Shown: positions 45,699 to 54,339 of the stretch, piece by piece
How the letters are laid out: every line of letters begins with the position of its first letter
Position numbering within the stretch: position 1 is the first letter of the stretch
Assembly: GCF_014280935.1 (NCBI RefSeq)
Contig: NZ_JACLZI010000062.1
Span: 62,001 to 126,000, forward strand
Length of the DNA stretch: 64,000 nucleotides
Direction: 5' to 3'
From: Aquibacillus kalidii
GTDB taxonomy: Bacteria; Bacillota; Bacilli; Bacillales; Amphibacillaceae
Program-made: the position numbers and the translations under genes
The notes under the pieces: model-generated
What the model saw: the letters and a program-made list of their open reading frames with translations, nothing else
What the model was told of the DNA's origin: nothing
Databases searched by the model: none

Positions 45699-46130
45699 TC
45701 AGTTCAGTTTTTCTAAGATTAAATAATCCTTAGTTTTTAATATAGATATATCGTATTCATTAGCATAATCAATCAAATCATCATAAATTTTTTCTGGATA
45801 GAAATTAACAATTCGTAAATTAAACCCTTTAGATGTTTGTACAACTACACATTTCTTACTCCAACCCACACGTTTAAACTTCATACCAACAATTTGATTA
45901 GGACAAATCTCTTTTCTGTAAATAAGTTTTGAAAAAATGCGGATTTCAAAACTTATGGAACTTTCCACTATCTTGATTTTGAATTGAATAAATAAGCATA
46001 AGATAAGATATGCAATAAGTACAATGTGAACGGATATTGTTTTTATCGGAAATGCCACAAGTATTGATAGCAAATTTAGTGCCAGTAAAAACAATAATAA
46101 CCCTTTTTGTGTTGTTGCATTAAATACCAT
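45699..46130 (-). CDS. two-span membrane protein with PH-like domain
   Basis: The 143-residue product has two hydrophobic helices (about 8-26 and 32-52), then a beta-rich domain (SSISFEIRIFSKLIYRKEIC, VGMKFKRVGWSKKCVVVQTS, ending ILKTKDYLILEKLN) that resembles bacterial PH-like (YdbT/YvbH-type) domains. This is a structural inference. GAGGGGTGA favours the ATG at 46130. A TTCAACTAACGGGTGCG motif follows the stop. Confidence 0.5.
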   Translation of the reverse strand: MVFNATTQKGLLLFLLALNLLSILVAFPIKTISVHIVLIAYLILCLFIQFKIKIVESSISFEIRIFSKLIYRKEICPNQIVGMKFKRVGWSKKCVVVQTSKGFNLRIVNFYPEKIYDDLIDYANEYDISILKTKDYLILEKLN

Positions 46131-46246
46131 AACCATTCACCCCTCTTAATCACCTTTCTGTTCAACTATTCTGCCCTTTAGTTTAAGATCAACACTTCAC
46201 AATATCACAAACCCGATACTTAACTCTTACAGAAGATACCATGGAA

Positions 46247-46720
46247 TTAGTATGGTTTTTTGAGAATATTTTCGTCTTTAAGTAAATTACTATATTGTTT
46301 ATCATTAATAATAAGTGAGTTTGCTTCTATAAAAAAACAGTCTTTGTTGTTTACCTGAAAAAAGAAATTAGTTGGGGCTGTTAAAGCTTCAATCTCTTTT
46401 AGGTCTGGATCCAAGCTTTTAATATATATTTGACCAAAACCTTCTGGCCGGTAAGTAATTTCAGACAATAGCAAATGATCATTTTCTTCGAATGAATTTA
46501 ATCTAAAGCTTTCATACTCAGGTTCTTGATGTACATAGTAAGACAATACTTGATTAAATTGGATATATGTCTTTAGCAATTCCTGATTCTTAGTAGAAAC
46601 CAACTTTAAACTGATCGATTCCTTCATATAGTCTATTTTGATATCTACAATTGACCAATACTCAGCATGATTAATAAAGATGTTGTTTATTTCATTATTT
46701 TCTCCGGAATTATTGTTCAA
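46247..46720 (-). CDS. hypothetical soluble protein
   Basis: The 157-residue product starts at TTG after ATAGGAGGTG. It is acidic and beta-rich, without a signal or membrane helix. It contains ISLKLVSTKNQELLKTYIQF and SEITYRPEGFGQIYIKSLDP. The family is not recognised. A TTAAACTAAAGGG motif follows the stop. Confidence 0.5.
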   Translation of the reverse strand: MNNNSGENNEINNIFINHAEYWSIVDIKIDYMKESISLKLVSTKNQELLKTYIQFNQVLSYYVHQEPEYESFRLNSFEENDHLLLSEITYRPEGFGQIYIKSLDPDLKEIEALTAPTNFFFQVNNKDCFFIEANSLIINDKQYSNLLKDENILKKPY

Positions 46721-46788
46721 CTCGCAACACCTCCTATTTTTTAAACTTGTTAATCATTTTCAATATAGTGAATTGTTTCGGTTGTAAG

Positions 46789-46901
46789 TTATTTATTATT
46801 ATGGAATGAATACAGTTTAGCATGAGCCACTATATTCGGTATATTTAGTACTATGACAATTAGAACGACAACACCCAATATTATTGAAGCTGTTTTTTCA
46901 T
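46789..46901 (-). pseudogene. small one-span peptide, one-base frameshift in an A run
   Basis: TAGGGGG leads to ATG AAA AAA, then the frame closes after six codons. With one extra A it would read MKKTASIILGVVVLIVIVLN, IPNIVAHAKLYSFHNNK and stop at TAA. The ribosome site and signal-like helix suggest a real 37-residue peptide broken, or misread, in the six-A run. Confidence 0.45.
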
Positions 46902-47015
46902 TGTGACAGTCCCCCTATCTTTATCAGAATAGTTGCTTCTCCCCCTCACACCATAGTTCCAACTCAAGCACTATTCCTTTACCCTGCCGCGTCAGTCTCC
47001 TTCATAAATCCACTC

Positions 47016-47037
47016 TTATTTTAACATAATTATCCAA
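47016..47037 (-). repeat. promoter box of composite repeat, copy 8
   Basis: On the minus strand TTGGATAATTATGTTAAAAT. It lies about 115 bases upstream of the broken peptide gene. The 440 bases 46902-47340 hold no other gene; the PadR operator occupies the end. Confidence 0.5.
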
Positions 47038-47271
47038 CTGTCTTGTTCTACAATCTGATCCTAACATTAGTACGATCTTTATAAAGGTTCACGTCAGATT
47101 ACTGAATTGTCATCTAATACTTTAGTTTTTCTAACTCTTTCCATACTTCAAAAGCTGGTTGAAATTTCATCTAATTCTCTAACCCTCATCTCTTCTTTCA
47201 AATCCTTTTTGTCACATCATTTTTTTAAACTTCTAAGTTAAAAAGCAAAAAAATAAGAAAAATGGTTTACT

Positions 47272-47328
47272 TATTCAGTTAAACTGTATACAATAATATT
47301 AAGTTCAACTGTACAGTCAAACTGAATA
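47272..47328. promoter_or_regulatory. PadR operator and promoter
   Basis: TATTCAGTTAAACTGTA and TACAGTCAAACTGAATA are inverted repeats of 17 bases (15 paired), with an extra half-site TTCAACTGTAC between them. The segment contains a -10-like TACAATAAT and ends 12 bases before the PadR start codon, so it is a probable autoregulated operator. Confidence 0.7.
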
Positions 47329-47340
47329 GTAGGTGATTAT

Positions 47341-47661
47341 ATGAAACATAAACTTTTACCATTATCTGAAACCATGCACTATATTTTATTAGCTCTACGT
47401 GAACCACTTCATGGATATGCCATTATGCAAAAGATTGAAAAAATGAGTAATGGCACAGTTAGCTTGGCTGCTGGCACGTTGTACGGGGCGATTGAAAATT
47501 TAAATAAGCATGGTTGGATTGAACCAGTATCCGGAGAGACTGGTAGACGAAAAGTGTATAAAATTACAGACAAAGGAATAACAATTTTGAATGACGAGCG
47601 CCAAAGATTACGCCATATTATATCCCTTTATGAAATGAGTGAGATCGATGAAGAAGTTTAA
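47341..47661 (+). CDS. PadR-family transcriptional regulator
   Basis: The 106-residue product is a winged helix of the PadR type: LSETMHYILLALREPLHGYA, IMQKIEKMSNGTVSLAAGTL, YGAIENLNKHGWIEPV, TGRRKVYKITDKGI. It overlaps the following DUF2812 gene by 14 bases. PadR/DUF2812 pairs are common in Firmicutes. The palindrome directly upstream is its likely target. Start support comes from GTAGGTGATT before the ATG. Confidence 0.93.
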   Translation: MKHKLLPLSETMHYILLALREPLHGYAIMQKIEKMSNGTVSLAAGTLYGAIENLNKHGWIEPVSGETGRRKVYKITDKGITILNDERQRLRHIISLYEMSEIDEEV

Positions 47662-48217
47662 ATTGTTTTTTAATATTGTAGAAGAAGAGCAATGGTTAAA
47701 TGAGCAATTACAAAAAGGTTATCGATGTACAAACATTAGTGGATTAGGAATATATACGTTTGAAAAAGCTAACAAAGCTTCTATTATACGATTAGATTAT
47801 CAGGATTATTTATCAGCAAATAGATTTGAAGAATACAAAACGATATATGAGGATTTTGGGTGGACACATATAAGAGGTTCACGATTTGGTAGTATTCAAT
47901 ATTGGCAAAAAACAGCTGATAGTCAAAATGAGATTTTCTCAGATCGTCAATCATATGTACATTACTATAAACGATTAATGAATTACTCATTATCACTAGC
48001 TATTTCACTTTTGATGATTAGCTATATGATATATAAGGATTCCAGTTTGTATGAGACGAAAGGGCTTTGGGATATGGAAGGATCTTTATTTTGGAAAGCG
48101 TTCTTATTCGAGACACCGTTTGTCATTATAAAATTACTGCCCTTAATCATGGTTATATTATTTGGATTCAGCTACCTACATGCATATCGTCAATACTCCC
48201 TATTAAAAGATAAATAG
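47648..48217 (+). CDS. DUF2812 membrane protein
   Basis: The 189-residue product has an N-terminal DUF2812 domain (about 1-90: FNIVEEEQWLNEQLQKGYRC, TNISGLGIYTFEKANK, DFGWTHIRGSRFGSIQYWQK), then two membrane helices (about 112-132 and 158-182). DUF2812 proteins are almost always encoded after a PadR regulator; a role in envelope stress or transport control is suspected only. The start overlaps the end of padR. Confidence 0.85.
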   Translation: MKKFKLFFNIVEEEQWLNEQLQKGYRCTNISGLGIYTFEKANKASIIRLDYQDYLSANRFEEYKTIYEDFGWTHIRGSRFGSIQYWQKTADSQNEIFSDRQSYVHYYKRLMNYSLSLAISLLMISYMIYKDSSLYETKGLWDMEGSLFWKAFLFETPFVIIKLLPLIMVILFGFSYLHAYRQYSLLKDK

Positions 48218-48262
48218 TATTGCGGTGAAAAATAAGATGGAATAAGCAATAAAAAATAACTT

Positions 48263-48298
48263 TAACCCCTCCAATATATCAATTGTTGGAGGGGGTTA
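48263..48298 (+). terminator. rho-independent terminator
   Basis: TAACCCCTCCAA and TTGGAGGGGGTTA pair around the loop, followed by a modest T-rich stretch. It ends the PadR/DUF2812 unit. Confidence 0.75.
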
Positions 48299-48368
48299 GA
48301 TTTTCCTATAAATGATTCTATCAATATGACATTCATTACATATGAAACACTACTTTCCCCATGCCCAT

Positions 48369-50747
48369 TTAATGATTACGATGAATGATATAATTCATTA
48401 GCTGCTTCAAAAATGGAGTGTCGTGAGGGATCTTTTGCAAGGACTCCAATGCTAGGCAGTATTGCTCCCACATCGCCTTCTTCGCACCTTCCATACCGAG
48501 AATCGATACAAAGGTGGACCGACTATTTGCTAAGTCCCTTCCAACTTGTTTCCCTAAAACATCTGTATCCCCTTCTACATCTAGTAAATCATCCTTAATC
48601 TGAAAGGCTATACCTGCATGATAGGCGAATGCTTTTAATGATTCGATTTCTGTATCCCCTACATTAGCGAGTATCGCTGGCATGACTAGAGAAGCCTCGA
48701 ATCCTATTCCCGTCTTGTAAAAACACATCTGATTCAATTGCTCTAACGTTAGCACTTTCCCTTCAGAGTCTAAATCAACCGCCTGGCCTCTACACATCTC
48801 AGCAGTTATTTGAGAAGAGTATTTTATTAAGCGCAATACCACTTTCGGTTCGAAATCATCCAAGGAGGCTTGCTCTTCGTATGCTTTCTGTGTGAGAAAA
48901 AGGCCTGCTAATTCCGCTGTGGCTATGTTATACATTTCATGCAAGGTTTGGCGTCCTCTTCGAACCGGAGCGTTATCCTGTGATGGCAGATCATCAAAAA
49001 TAAGGGAGGCTGTATGCATGTATTCCAGTGATTTAAGCAATGGGGTTATCGCTGACTTACTCAACCCGTAAGTATTAACTCCCATTGACCAAGTGATGAT
49101 TGGCCTTAATCTTTTACCATCCCCTTGTAAACTATAATTTGCTGCAGCGACAATCGGTTCACCCATTAAACTATCCTGATCTTTTTTTGGGATAAACAAT
49201 AGGCTATTTATATGATCTCGAACAGTTCTAACCGACTCGATAAACTCATCCCGCTCCTGCCTATCCCTTTCTAAGCTTGTAATAATATTGGTACGAAGCA
49301 GTTTATCAAAAAAGTCTACATCATTTGCTTTATGAACCATCTGTTGGATTAGACGGTTAAATTTAGCATTCTTTGGGGCAAATAAGGCCATCACCTGATT
49401 ATAGGTTTTCACACCATTCTTTTCCTTAAATCGCTTCAAGCCATTAATCGCACGATTCAACATGACCTCTACGGCATGTTCACTAGAATGATAGACTTGT
49501 TCGATTAAATGAGAAATAACTGTCCAATACAACTCAAACGGGTTAATCAAATCCTGGCGTTGATTGTGATATTTCATATAGTAAGTATAGGGAGTTACGG
49601 CTTCTGCCTCCAAATCCTCAAACATATCAGCAAAATCGTCAGCCAACTGATTATATATCCCATAATAAAAGGTTCTATCCTCAATGTCTTTATTCTCGGA
49701 AGCACTAATGACACTACGAACAATCATCCGAGAGGAAGAAGATTTTAAGATAATCGGAATAAAAAGCTCTTCATTTGTATAATCTGGATTGGATATATCC
49801 TTTAGACGATCCACTTCCTGTGATTGAAAAAATAAATAGGACTGTTTGAAAAAAATATCAACGGACTCTGCATGCTGATAGTTCTTTATATATTCAAAAG
49901 CTTCATAGAGTTCAGAGTGGATGTATGTTACTAACTCTTTATTTTTCCCCGTCCAGCCTTTTAAAGAAGGGACTGTTCCTGTCACAAGTGTGGTACGTAT
50001 CATGTCGGAATACTGGTGTTTCTCTTTCGGGGATAAGACGCTAGCATCTAGAAGGTCATCAATGAAGGGATATGTTAGTCCATAATAGTAACCTAGCCGA
50101 ATAGCTTCGTCGAGCCTTTGTGTTCGTTCTTCTCTAGATACCTCCTCCCCCATTTCATCGAGCACATGCATGACTACACCTGCAATCAGCTTAATGAGTT
50201 TACGCTCGGCATGAACAGCATCCATCCCCTCAGGAATGTTGGAAGAAACAACTTTCAACTTCTCCATCACCCATATTAAGGCAGATTCTATACCTTCTTG
50301 CTGCGCTAATCGATACAAACCATTGATTCGAAATAAATCAGGTTGATCCTCTCCGTCTGATGACGACGAATGAAAGGAGTCTCTTATGTTTTCCACCACA
50401 CGGTTAACCTTGTCATGCGTTTCTTTGGAGTCCGGGTCTTTCCCTAAGTCTCGCATAAAGATATATAAGAAACTGCGCTCCAAGTATTTTTCTAAACTAC
50501 CGGTGCGATCTAGCCATTTCATATAATGCTCATACTGTTCTCCATCTGGTTTTCCTATGCTTGAAAAAAGCGATGTTAACGAAAACCTACGAACATGTTT
50601 TTTTCTCCAAGCTTCTATAGCTTTAGTCAAGCTTGGAATATAATCATGCTGCACCACCTGCTTCTGAAGTGATTCAAAATAATGAGCAGCCTTCTGCTCC
50701 TCTAAATAATAGTAATCTTCTGGACTATGTTTTAATTTATTATTCAT
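48369..50747 (-). CDS. large tandem polyprenyl synthetase-like protein
   Basis: The 792-residue product has a C-terminal half (about 520-792) that is a complete trans-prenyltransferase: SLQGDGKRLRPIITW, the first Asp-rich motif DDLPSQD (585-591), RRGRQTLHE, and the second motif QIKDDLLDVEGD (about 719). The N-terminal half has two further Asp-rich segments, TYPFIDDLLD (near 230) and NQLADDFADMFED (near 370), spaced like the two motifs of a second isoprenoid synthase. The usual family length is about 300. It may couple chain synthesis with a second isoprenoid reaction. GAGG fits ATG 50747; a longer frame starts 15 codons upstream. Confidence 0.85.
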   Translation of the reverse strand: MNNKLKHSPEDYYYLEEQKAAHYFESLQKQVVQHDYIPSLTKAIEAWRKKHVRRFSLTSLFSSIGKPDGEQYEHYMKWLDRTGSLEKYLERSFLYIFMRDLGKDPDSKETHDKVNRVVENIRDSFHSSSSDGEDQPDLFRINGLYRLAQQEGIESALIWVMEKLKVVSSNIPEGMDAVHAERKLIKLIAGVVMHVLDEMGEEVSREERTQRLDEAIRLGYYYGLTYPFIDDLLDASVLSPKEKHQYSDMIRTTLVTGTVPSLKGWTGKNKELVTYIHSELYEAFEYIKNYQHAESVDIFFKQSYLFFQSQEVDRLKDISNPDYTNEELFIPIILKSSSSRMIVRSVISASENKDIEDRTFYYGIYNQLADDFADMFEDLEAEAVTPYTYYMKYHNQRQDLINPFELYWTVISHLIEQVYHSSEHAVEVMLNRAINGLKRFKEKNGVKTYNQVMALFAPKNAKFNRLIQQMVHKANDVDFFDKLLRTNIITSLERDRQERDEFIESVRTVRDHINSLLFIPKKDQDSLMGEPIVAAANYSLQGDGKRLRPIITWSMGVNTYGLSKSAITPLLKSLEYMHTASLIFDDLPSQDNAPVRRGRQTLHEMYNIATAELAGLFLTQKAYEEQASLDDFEPKVVLRLIKYSSQITAEMCRGQAVDLDSEGKVLTLEQLNQMCFYKTGIGFEASLVMPAILANVGDTEIESLKAFAYHAGIAFQIKDDLLDVEGDTDVLGKQVGRDLANSRSTFVSILGMEGAKKAMWEQYCLALESLQKIPHDTPFLKQLMNYIIHRNH

Positions 50748-50877
50748 ACACTTATTACCTCTACTCCTGAGTTCTCTTCTAATTATATTCAATTAACCTA
50801 TAAAAATAGTAGAGAAAACAATTCTTTATCATTAAACCAAAAATAACACCTTTCCAACCAGAAAGCGACACAAAAAT

Positions 50878-50908
50878 GGGACATAGGGTCAGGTCCCTTG
50901 TCCCATTG
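50878..50908. repeat. REP-like palindrome, copy 3 (GGGACA family)
   Basis: This is the same element as at 25048 in the opposite orientation: GGGACATAGGGTCAGGTCCC then TTGTCCC. It lies between the prenyl-synthase gene and the kinase gene. Confidence 0.75.
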
Positions 50909-51013
50909 AACCACTCCTTCAGCAAAATGAACTATGTTAAGCCATCGTTTATTCTCTCTAACAAAATATCTATTTACCTTGTGAATTCAATCCAACTCTT
51001 CCATTAATTCATC

Positions 51014-52732
51014 TTATAAAACCGGCATCATAACTCTAATCTTTGTACCTCTATTTACCTCACTTTGTACATTAATTGACCCACCATGTAATTGGATTAG
51101 TTGTTTCGTAATAGCCATTCCCAACCCTGTACCATTTTCAGAATCTGTTGTATTCGTTCCACGATAATACCTACTAAATAAGTGGCGAATAGTATCTTTG
51201 TCCATACCAATACCATCATCTTCAACATTTACACAAAACAACTGATCTTCAATTGTAAAGATTGATATACTGATGTTAGTTCCCGGTGGATTATGTTTAA
51301 TTGCATTTGCAATCAGATTATCCATTACCCGCTGAAACCATTTAGGGTCCACAAATGCCTGCAAGGGTTGATCACTATTATGAAATATAAGTTTTTTATC
51401 TGCATTCTCCGGATTGTTAAGAAACTGAATAATCGTTCTCCGAATAAATTCGGTTATATCTATCCCCTCCTTCATTATAGGAAGAGATTCGTTTTTCAAT
51501 CGATAAGTTAAGGTTAAATCTTCTAATAACCCTTTCATATATTCAGATTTCGCTGCAATAATGCTTGAGAATTCTCTAGTTTCCGCTTCATTCCAGGAAT
51601 AGTGATCAGATTCTAACATATTTGCGTAACCCGAAATAGAAGCTAGTGGTGTTTTTAAGTCGTGAGAAATTCCACTAATCCATTCATCTCTCGTTCGACT
51701 AATTCGAGCTTGTTGGGATTCATTTGCCTTTAATGTTTCAGTTAACTGTGAGAGTATGGTAATTAAATCCTTGTAAAGACGGAATTTCTTTTTCAATTTC
51801 CCTTTTTTATTATACAAAATAGACTGATTGGTCAATGGATCGACTGGTTGGGTATAGTGACCTTCACCTAGGTTCTTGATCCACTTCATTAAAGAAAGTA
51901 ATGGAGACCCAAACTTATGGCCATACCAAAAGGTACCAAATATTAATACAATGCCCACCAATACTGTGATGATAAAAAAACTTTTACTAACTAGTGTATT
52001 GTTTTTTAGCTTAGAAGACAACTTATCATTTCCAACGAGCAATATGCGGTTGGTTTGATCATCAACATGAGTAGCAACCGAATGATTATTCTTTAACTTA
52101 GTTAATTCTAACAACTTATTTATCTCATATTTCGTTGCTTCTTTTTCCCCATAACTATCTAATACTTTCCCATCTACATTAATTAGTTGAACCCAACCAT
52201 TATGTTCATCTACCTCTTTTTTCAACATATCGGAAAGATTTAAAGAGGCTTCCCTAAAATTAACTTGATTCTTTATTCTGTCTAATGCCTGTACGCTCCA
52301 ATGATGTTGTGCAAATATAACGATGTAAGATTTACCTTCCAACGTTTCTATATCCCAATAGGAATATTCTGTATCCGTATTGTCCAAAAGCAATAAAGGA
52401 GAAATTTGACTATTATCAAAGCTTGAAACTATTTGCTCCGGTGTTTGAAAAGACCCAATTACTTTTCCTTTCTTTGTTAACACTAGCAACCAACCATTCT
52501 GCTCCCTTGCTAATGTTTTAATATCATTATTAAAATGTACATTCCCATTTTCAATATTTATATTTCTTTCTATAAAAAAACCATCAGATTCCGCCAAATC
52601 TTCCATTGTTTTTTCACGAATGATAGAGAAACCTATAATAGCCCAAACAACAATAATTAATAAAAAGAATAGAAGAAAAGTAGACACAAACTGAAAGAGA
52701 AATTGAATAGTAAACCTCCTATGAATATTCAT
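51014..52732 (-). CDS. sensor histidine kinase
   Basis: The 572-residue product has a first membrane helix (about 13-36), an outer sensor of about 210 residues, a second helix (about 250-270), a HAMP-like linker, HisKA with His357 in WISGISHDLKTPLASISGYA, and an ATPase with NLIANAIKHNPPG, VEDDGIGMD and GTGLGMAI boxes. It overlaps the response-regulator gene by ATGA, so the pair is coupled. The divergent ABC exporter is the probable target. The large sensor could detect a peptide antibiotic or a wall signal. Confidence 0.92.
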   Translation of the reverse strand: MNIHRRFTIQFLFQFVSTFLLFFLLIIVVWAIIGFSIIREKTMEDLAESDGFFIERNINIENGNVHFNNDIKTLAREQNGWLLVLTKKGKVIGSFQTPEQIVSSFDNSQISPLLLLDNTDTEYSYWDIETLEGKSYIVIFAQHHWSVQALDRIKNQVNFREASLNLSDMLKKEVDEHNGWVQLINVDGKVLDSYGEKEATKYEINKLLELTKLKNNHSVATHVDDQTNRILLVGNDKLSSKLKNNTLVSKSFFIITVLVGIVLIFGTFWYGHKFGSPLLSLMKWIKNLGEGHYTQPVDPLTNQSILYNKKGKLKKKFRLYKDLITILSQLTETLKANESQQARISRTRDEWISGISHDLKTPLASISGYANMLESDHYSWNEAETREFSSIIAAKSEYMKGLLEDLTLTYRLKNESLPIMKEGIDITEFIRRTIIQFLNNPENADKKLIFHNSDQPLQAFVDPKWFQRVMDNLIANAIKHNPPGTNISISIFTIEDQLFCVNVEDDGIGMDKDTIRHLFSRYYRGTNTTDSENGTGLGMAITKQLIQLHGGSINVQSEVNRGTKIRVMMPVL

Positions 52733-53436
52733 ACCCTTTCTCTTCCTGGAACAAATTTATAACCAAGTCCTCTTACTGTCACAATATAGTTAGGATTACC
52801 TGGAGCTTCCTCAATTTTCTCCCTTAATTTCCTAATATGTACCATTACTGTATTATCTTCATCTATAAACTCTTCTCCCCATACACTTTCATAGAGTTGA
52901 TGTTTGCTAAACACTTGGTTGGGGTGTTTACAGAAAAACAAAAGGAGTTGATACACTTGTGCAGGTAAATCTATATGTATTCCTTTCACATTAACCTCAG
53001 CAGCTTTCGTGTTAACGACGATATCACCATAATGGTATATATCCTGTTGTACGTGGACTGGATTGCTGCTTTTACGCCTTAAGTGCGCTTTGATCCTAGC
53101 AACTACTTCTAAAGGATTGAATGGTTTCGTAATATAGTCATCCGCTCCCACTGCAAAACCTGAAAGTTTATCCAAATCCGTAGTGCGCGCGGTAAGAAAG
53201 AAGATTGTGGCATCCGTGAATCCTCTTATTACTGGGCATATTTCAAACCCATCACCATCCGGTAACATCACATCTAATAAAATTAAATCATACTCCCTGT
53301 CCTTACATAGTCTTATAGCTTCTGCTCTGGTTGATGCCGTATCAATATTGGTGAATAATTCCTTATTCAATATCGTTTTTAACATATGTAATATTGCATA
53401 TTCATCATCAATAATTAGTAGTTTTGCCTCTTCCAT
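52729..53436 (-). CDS. OmpR-family response regulator
   Basis: The 235-residue product has a receiver domain (KLLIIDDEYAILHML; Asp55 in DLILLDVMLPDGDGFEI; Lys at FNPLEV-preceding TKP) and a C-terminal winged helix (IHLPAQ-type VYQLLLFFCKHPNQVFSKHQ, VMVHIRKLREKIEEAPGNPN, YIVTVRGLGYKFV). AGGGGTG favours ATG 53436. TTAAGG direct repeats lie about 70 bases upstream in the divergent promoter region. Confidence 0.93.
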   Translation of the reverse strand: MEEAKLLIIDDEYAILHMLKTILNKELFTNIDTASTRAEAIRLCKDREYDLILLDVMLPDGDGFEICPVIRGFTDATIFFLTARTTDLDKLSGFAVGADDYITKPFNPLEVVARIKAHLRRKSSNPVHVQQDIYHYGDIVVNTKAAEVNVKGIHIDLPAQVYQLLLFFCKHPNQVFSKHQLYESVWGEEFIDEDNTVMVHIRKLREKIEEAPGNPNYIVTVRGLGYKFVPGRERV

Positions 53437-53503
53437 TTTACACACCCCTGTTCAGAGATTCCTATCCATTATGATACCATTCCTTTGCGAGGATTATTTT
53501 AGA

Positions 53504-53558
53504 ATTAAGGAAAAATTAAGGTTGCATACGAAGCCTGTTAAGAAAGAGGCTATATAAT
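53504..53558 (+). promoter_or_regulatory. response-regulator direct repeats and promoter of the ABC operon
   Basis: ATTAAGG occurs at 53504 and 53515, 11 bases apart, and TTAAG recurs at 53538, two turns on. TATAAT lies at 53553-53558 without a good -35. OmpR-type regulators bind such direct repeats, so regulated activation of the exporter is inferred. Confidence 0.5.
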
Positions 53559-53646
53559 ACTTTTATGACAATAAAGTGCAATCCAATTTCTAGGATTTTA
53601 ATTACGATAGTCAGAAGACCCGAAAAGGAAGAAGGAGGAAAACATA

Positions 53647-54339
53647 ATGTTCAGTATTGGAAAAAGAGAATTTATTAGTTTATTTAAGGGGATAAAATCC
53701 ATTGTTATTATTGCTATCTTATTAGTTTCTGCATATTATTCAACTAAACTTGCAGAGCTATTGTTATCTACTGGGATGAATATATCTGCAGAAGAAAGAC
53801 AAAACATTTATACAGTAGGTATTCAGTTTCTCATTTTGTTGTTTGGTCAATTATTTGTAATGGGCCTCTCACATGATGTCATGAACAAGGAACTGCATGA
53901 ACGAACCATCCGTTTTTTGGTATCAAGAGTAGCTAGATCCCAAATCGTAATTGGTAAATTCTTAGGTATTTGGTTATTTTGGTTAACATGTTTATTTGTC
54001 TCTTTTTTAATCGTCTGTGTGTTTGCACAGACATTTGACATAATTGCTTTTCTTCAATTGACTAGTTTGCTTACTTACCAAATTTCATTAACTATTTTAC
54101 TATCTGTCCTAGTACCCAAACCTGGATTTACTATGTTCCTAGGAATTCTAGTAGGGATCGCCTTTCCAATTCTTATCGCATGGGTGACATTAACTTCAAA
54201 CGTCTGGGTTGCTTGGATGAGATATATAACTCCTTTTTATTACATACAGCATCCAAATTTCGCCTTTCTCACTAATTTACTGTTATCTTGTGTCATGCTC
54301 ATTATCTCTATAGAAATTTTCAAAAGGAGGGATTGCTAA
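53647..54339 (+). CDS. ABC-2 type exporter permease
   Basis: The 230-residue product has six hydrophobic segments and an ABC-2 membrane subunit layout: FSIGKREFISLFKGIKSIVI, then MNKELHERTIRFLVSRVARS between helices 2 and 3. GAAGGAGG precedes the ATG. Its stop overlaps the start of the ATPase gene by one base. Exporters of this form next to a two-component system often give resistance to peptide antibiotics; the substrate is unknown. Confidence 0.82.
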   Translation: MFSIGKREFISLFKGIKSIVIIAILLVSAYYSTKLAELLLSTGMNISAEERQNIYTVGIQFLILLFGQLFVMGLSHDVMNKELHERTIRFLVSRVARSQIVIGKFLGIWLFWLTCLFVSFLIVCVFAQTFDIIAFLQLTSLLTYQISLTILLSVLVPKPGFTMFLGILVGIAFPILIAWVTLTSNVWVAWMRYITPFYYIQHPNFAFLTNLLLSCVMLIISIEIFKRRDC

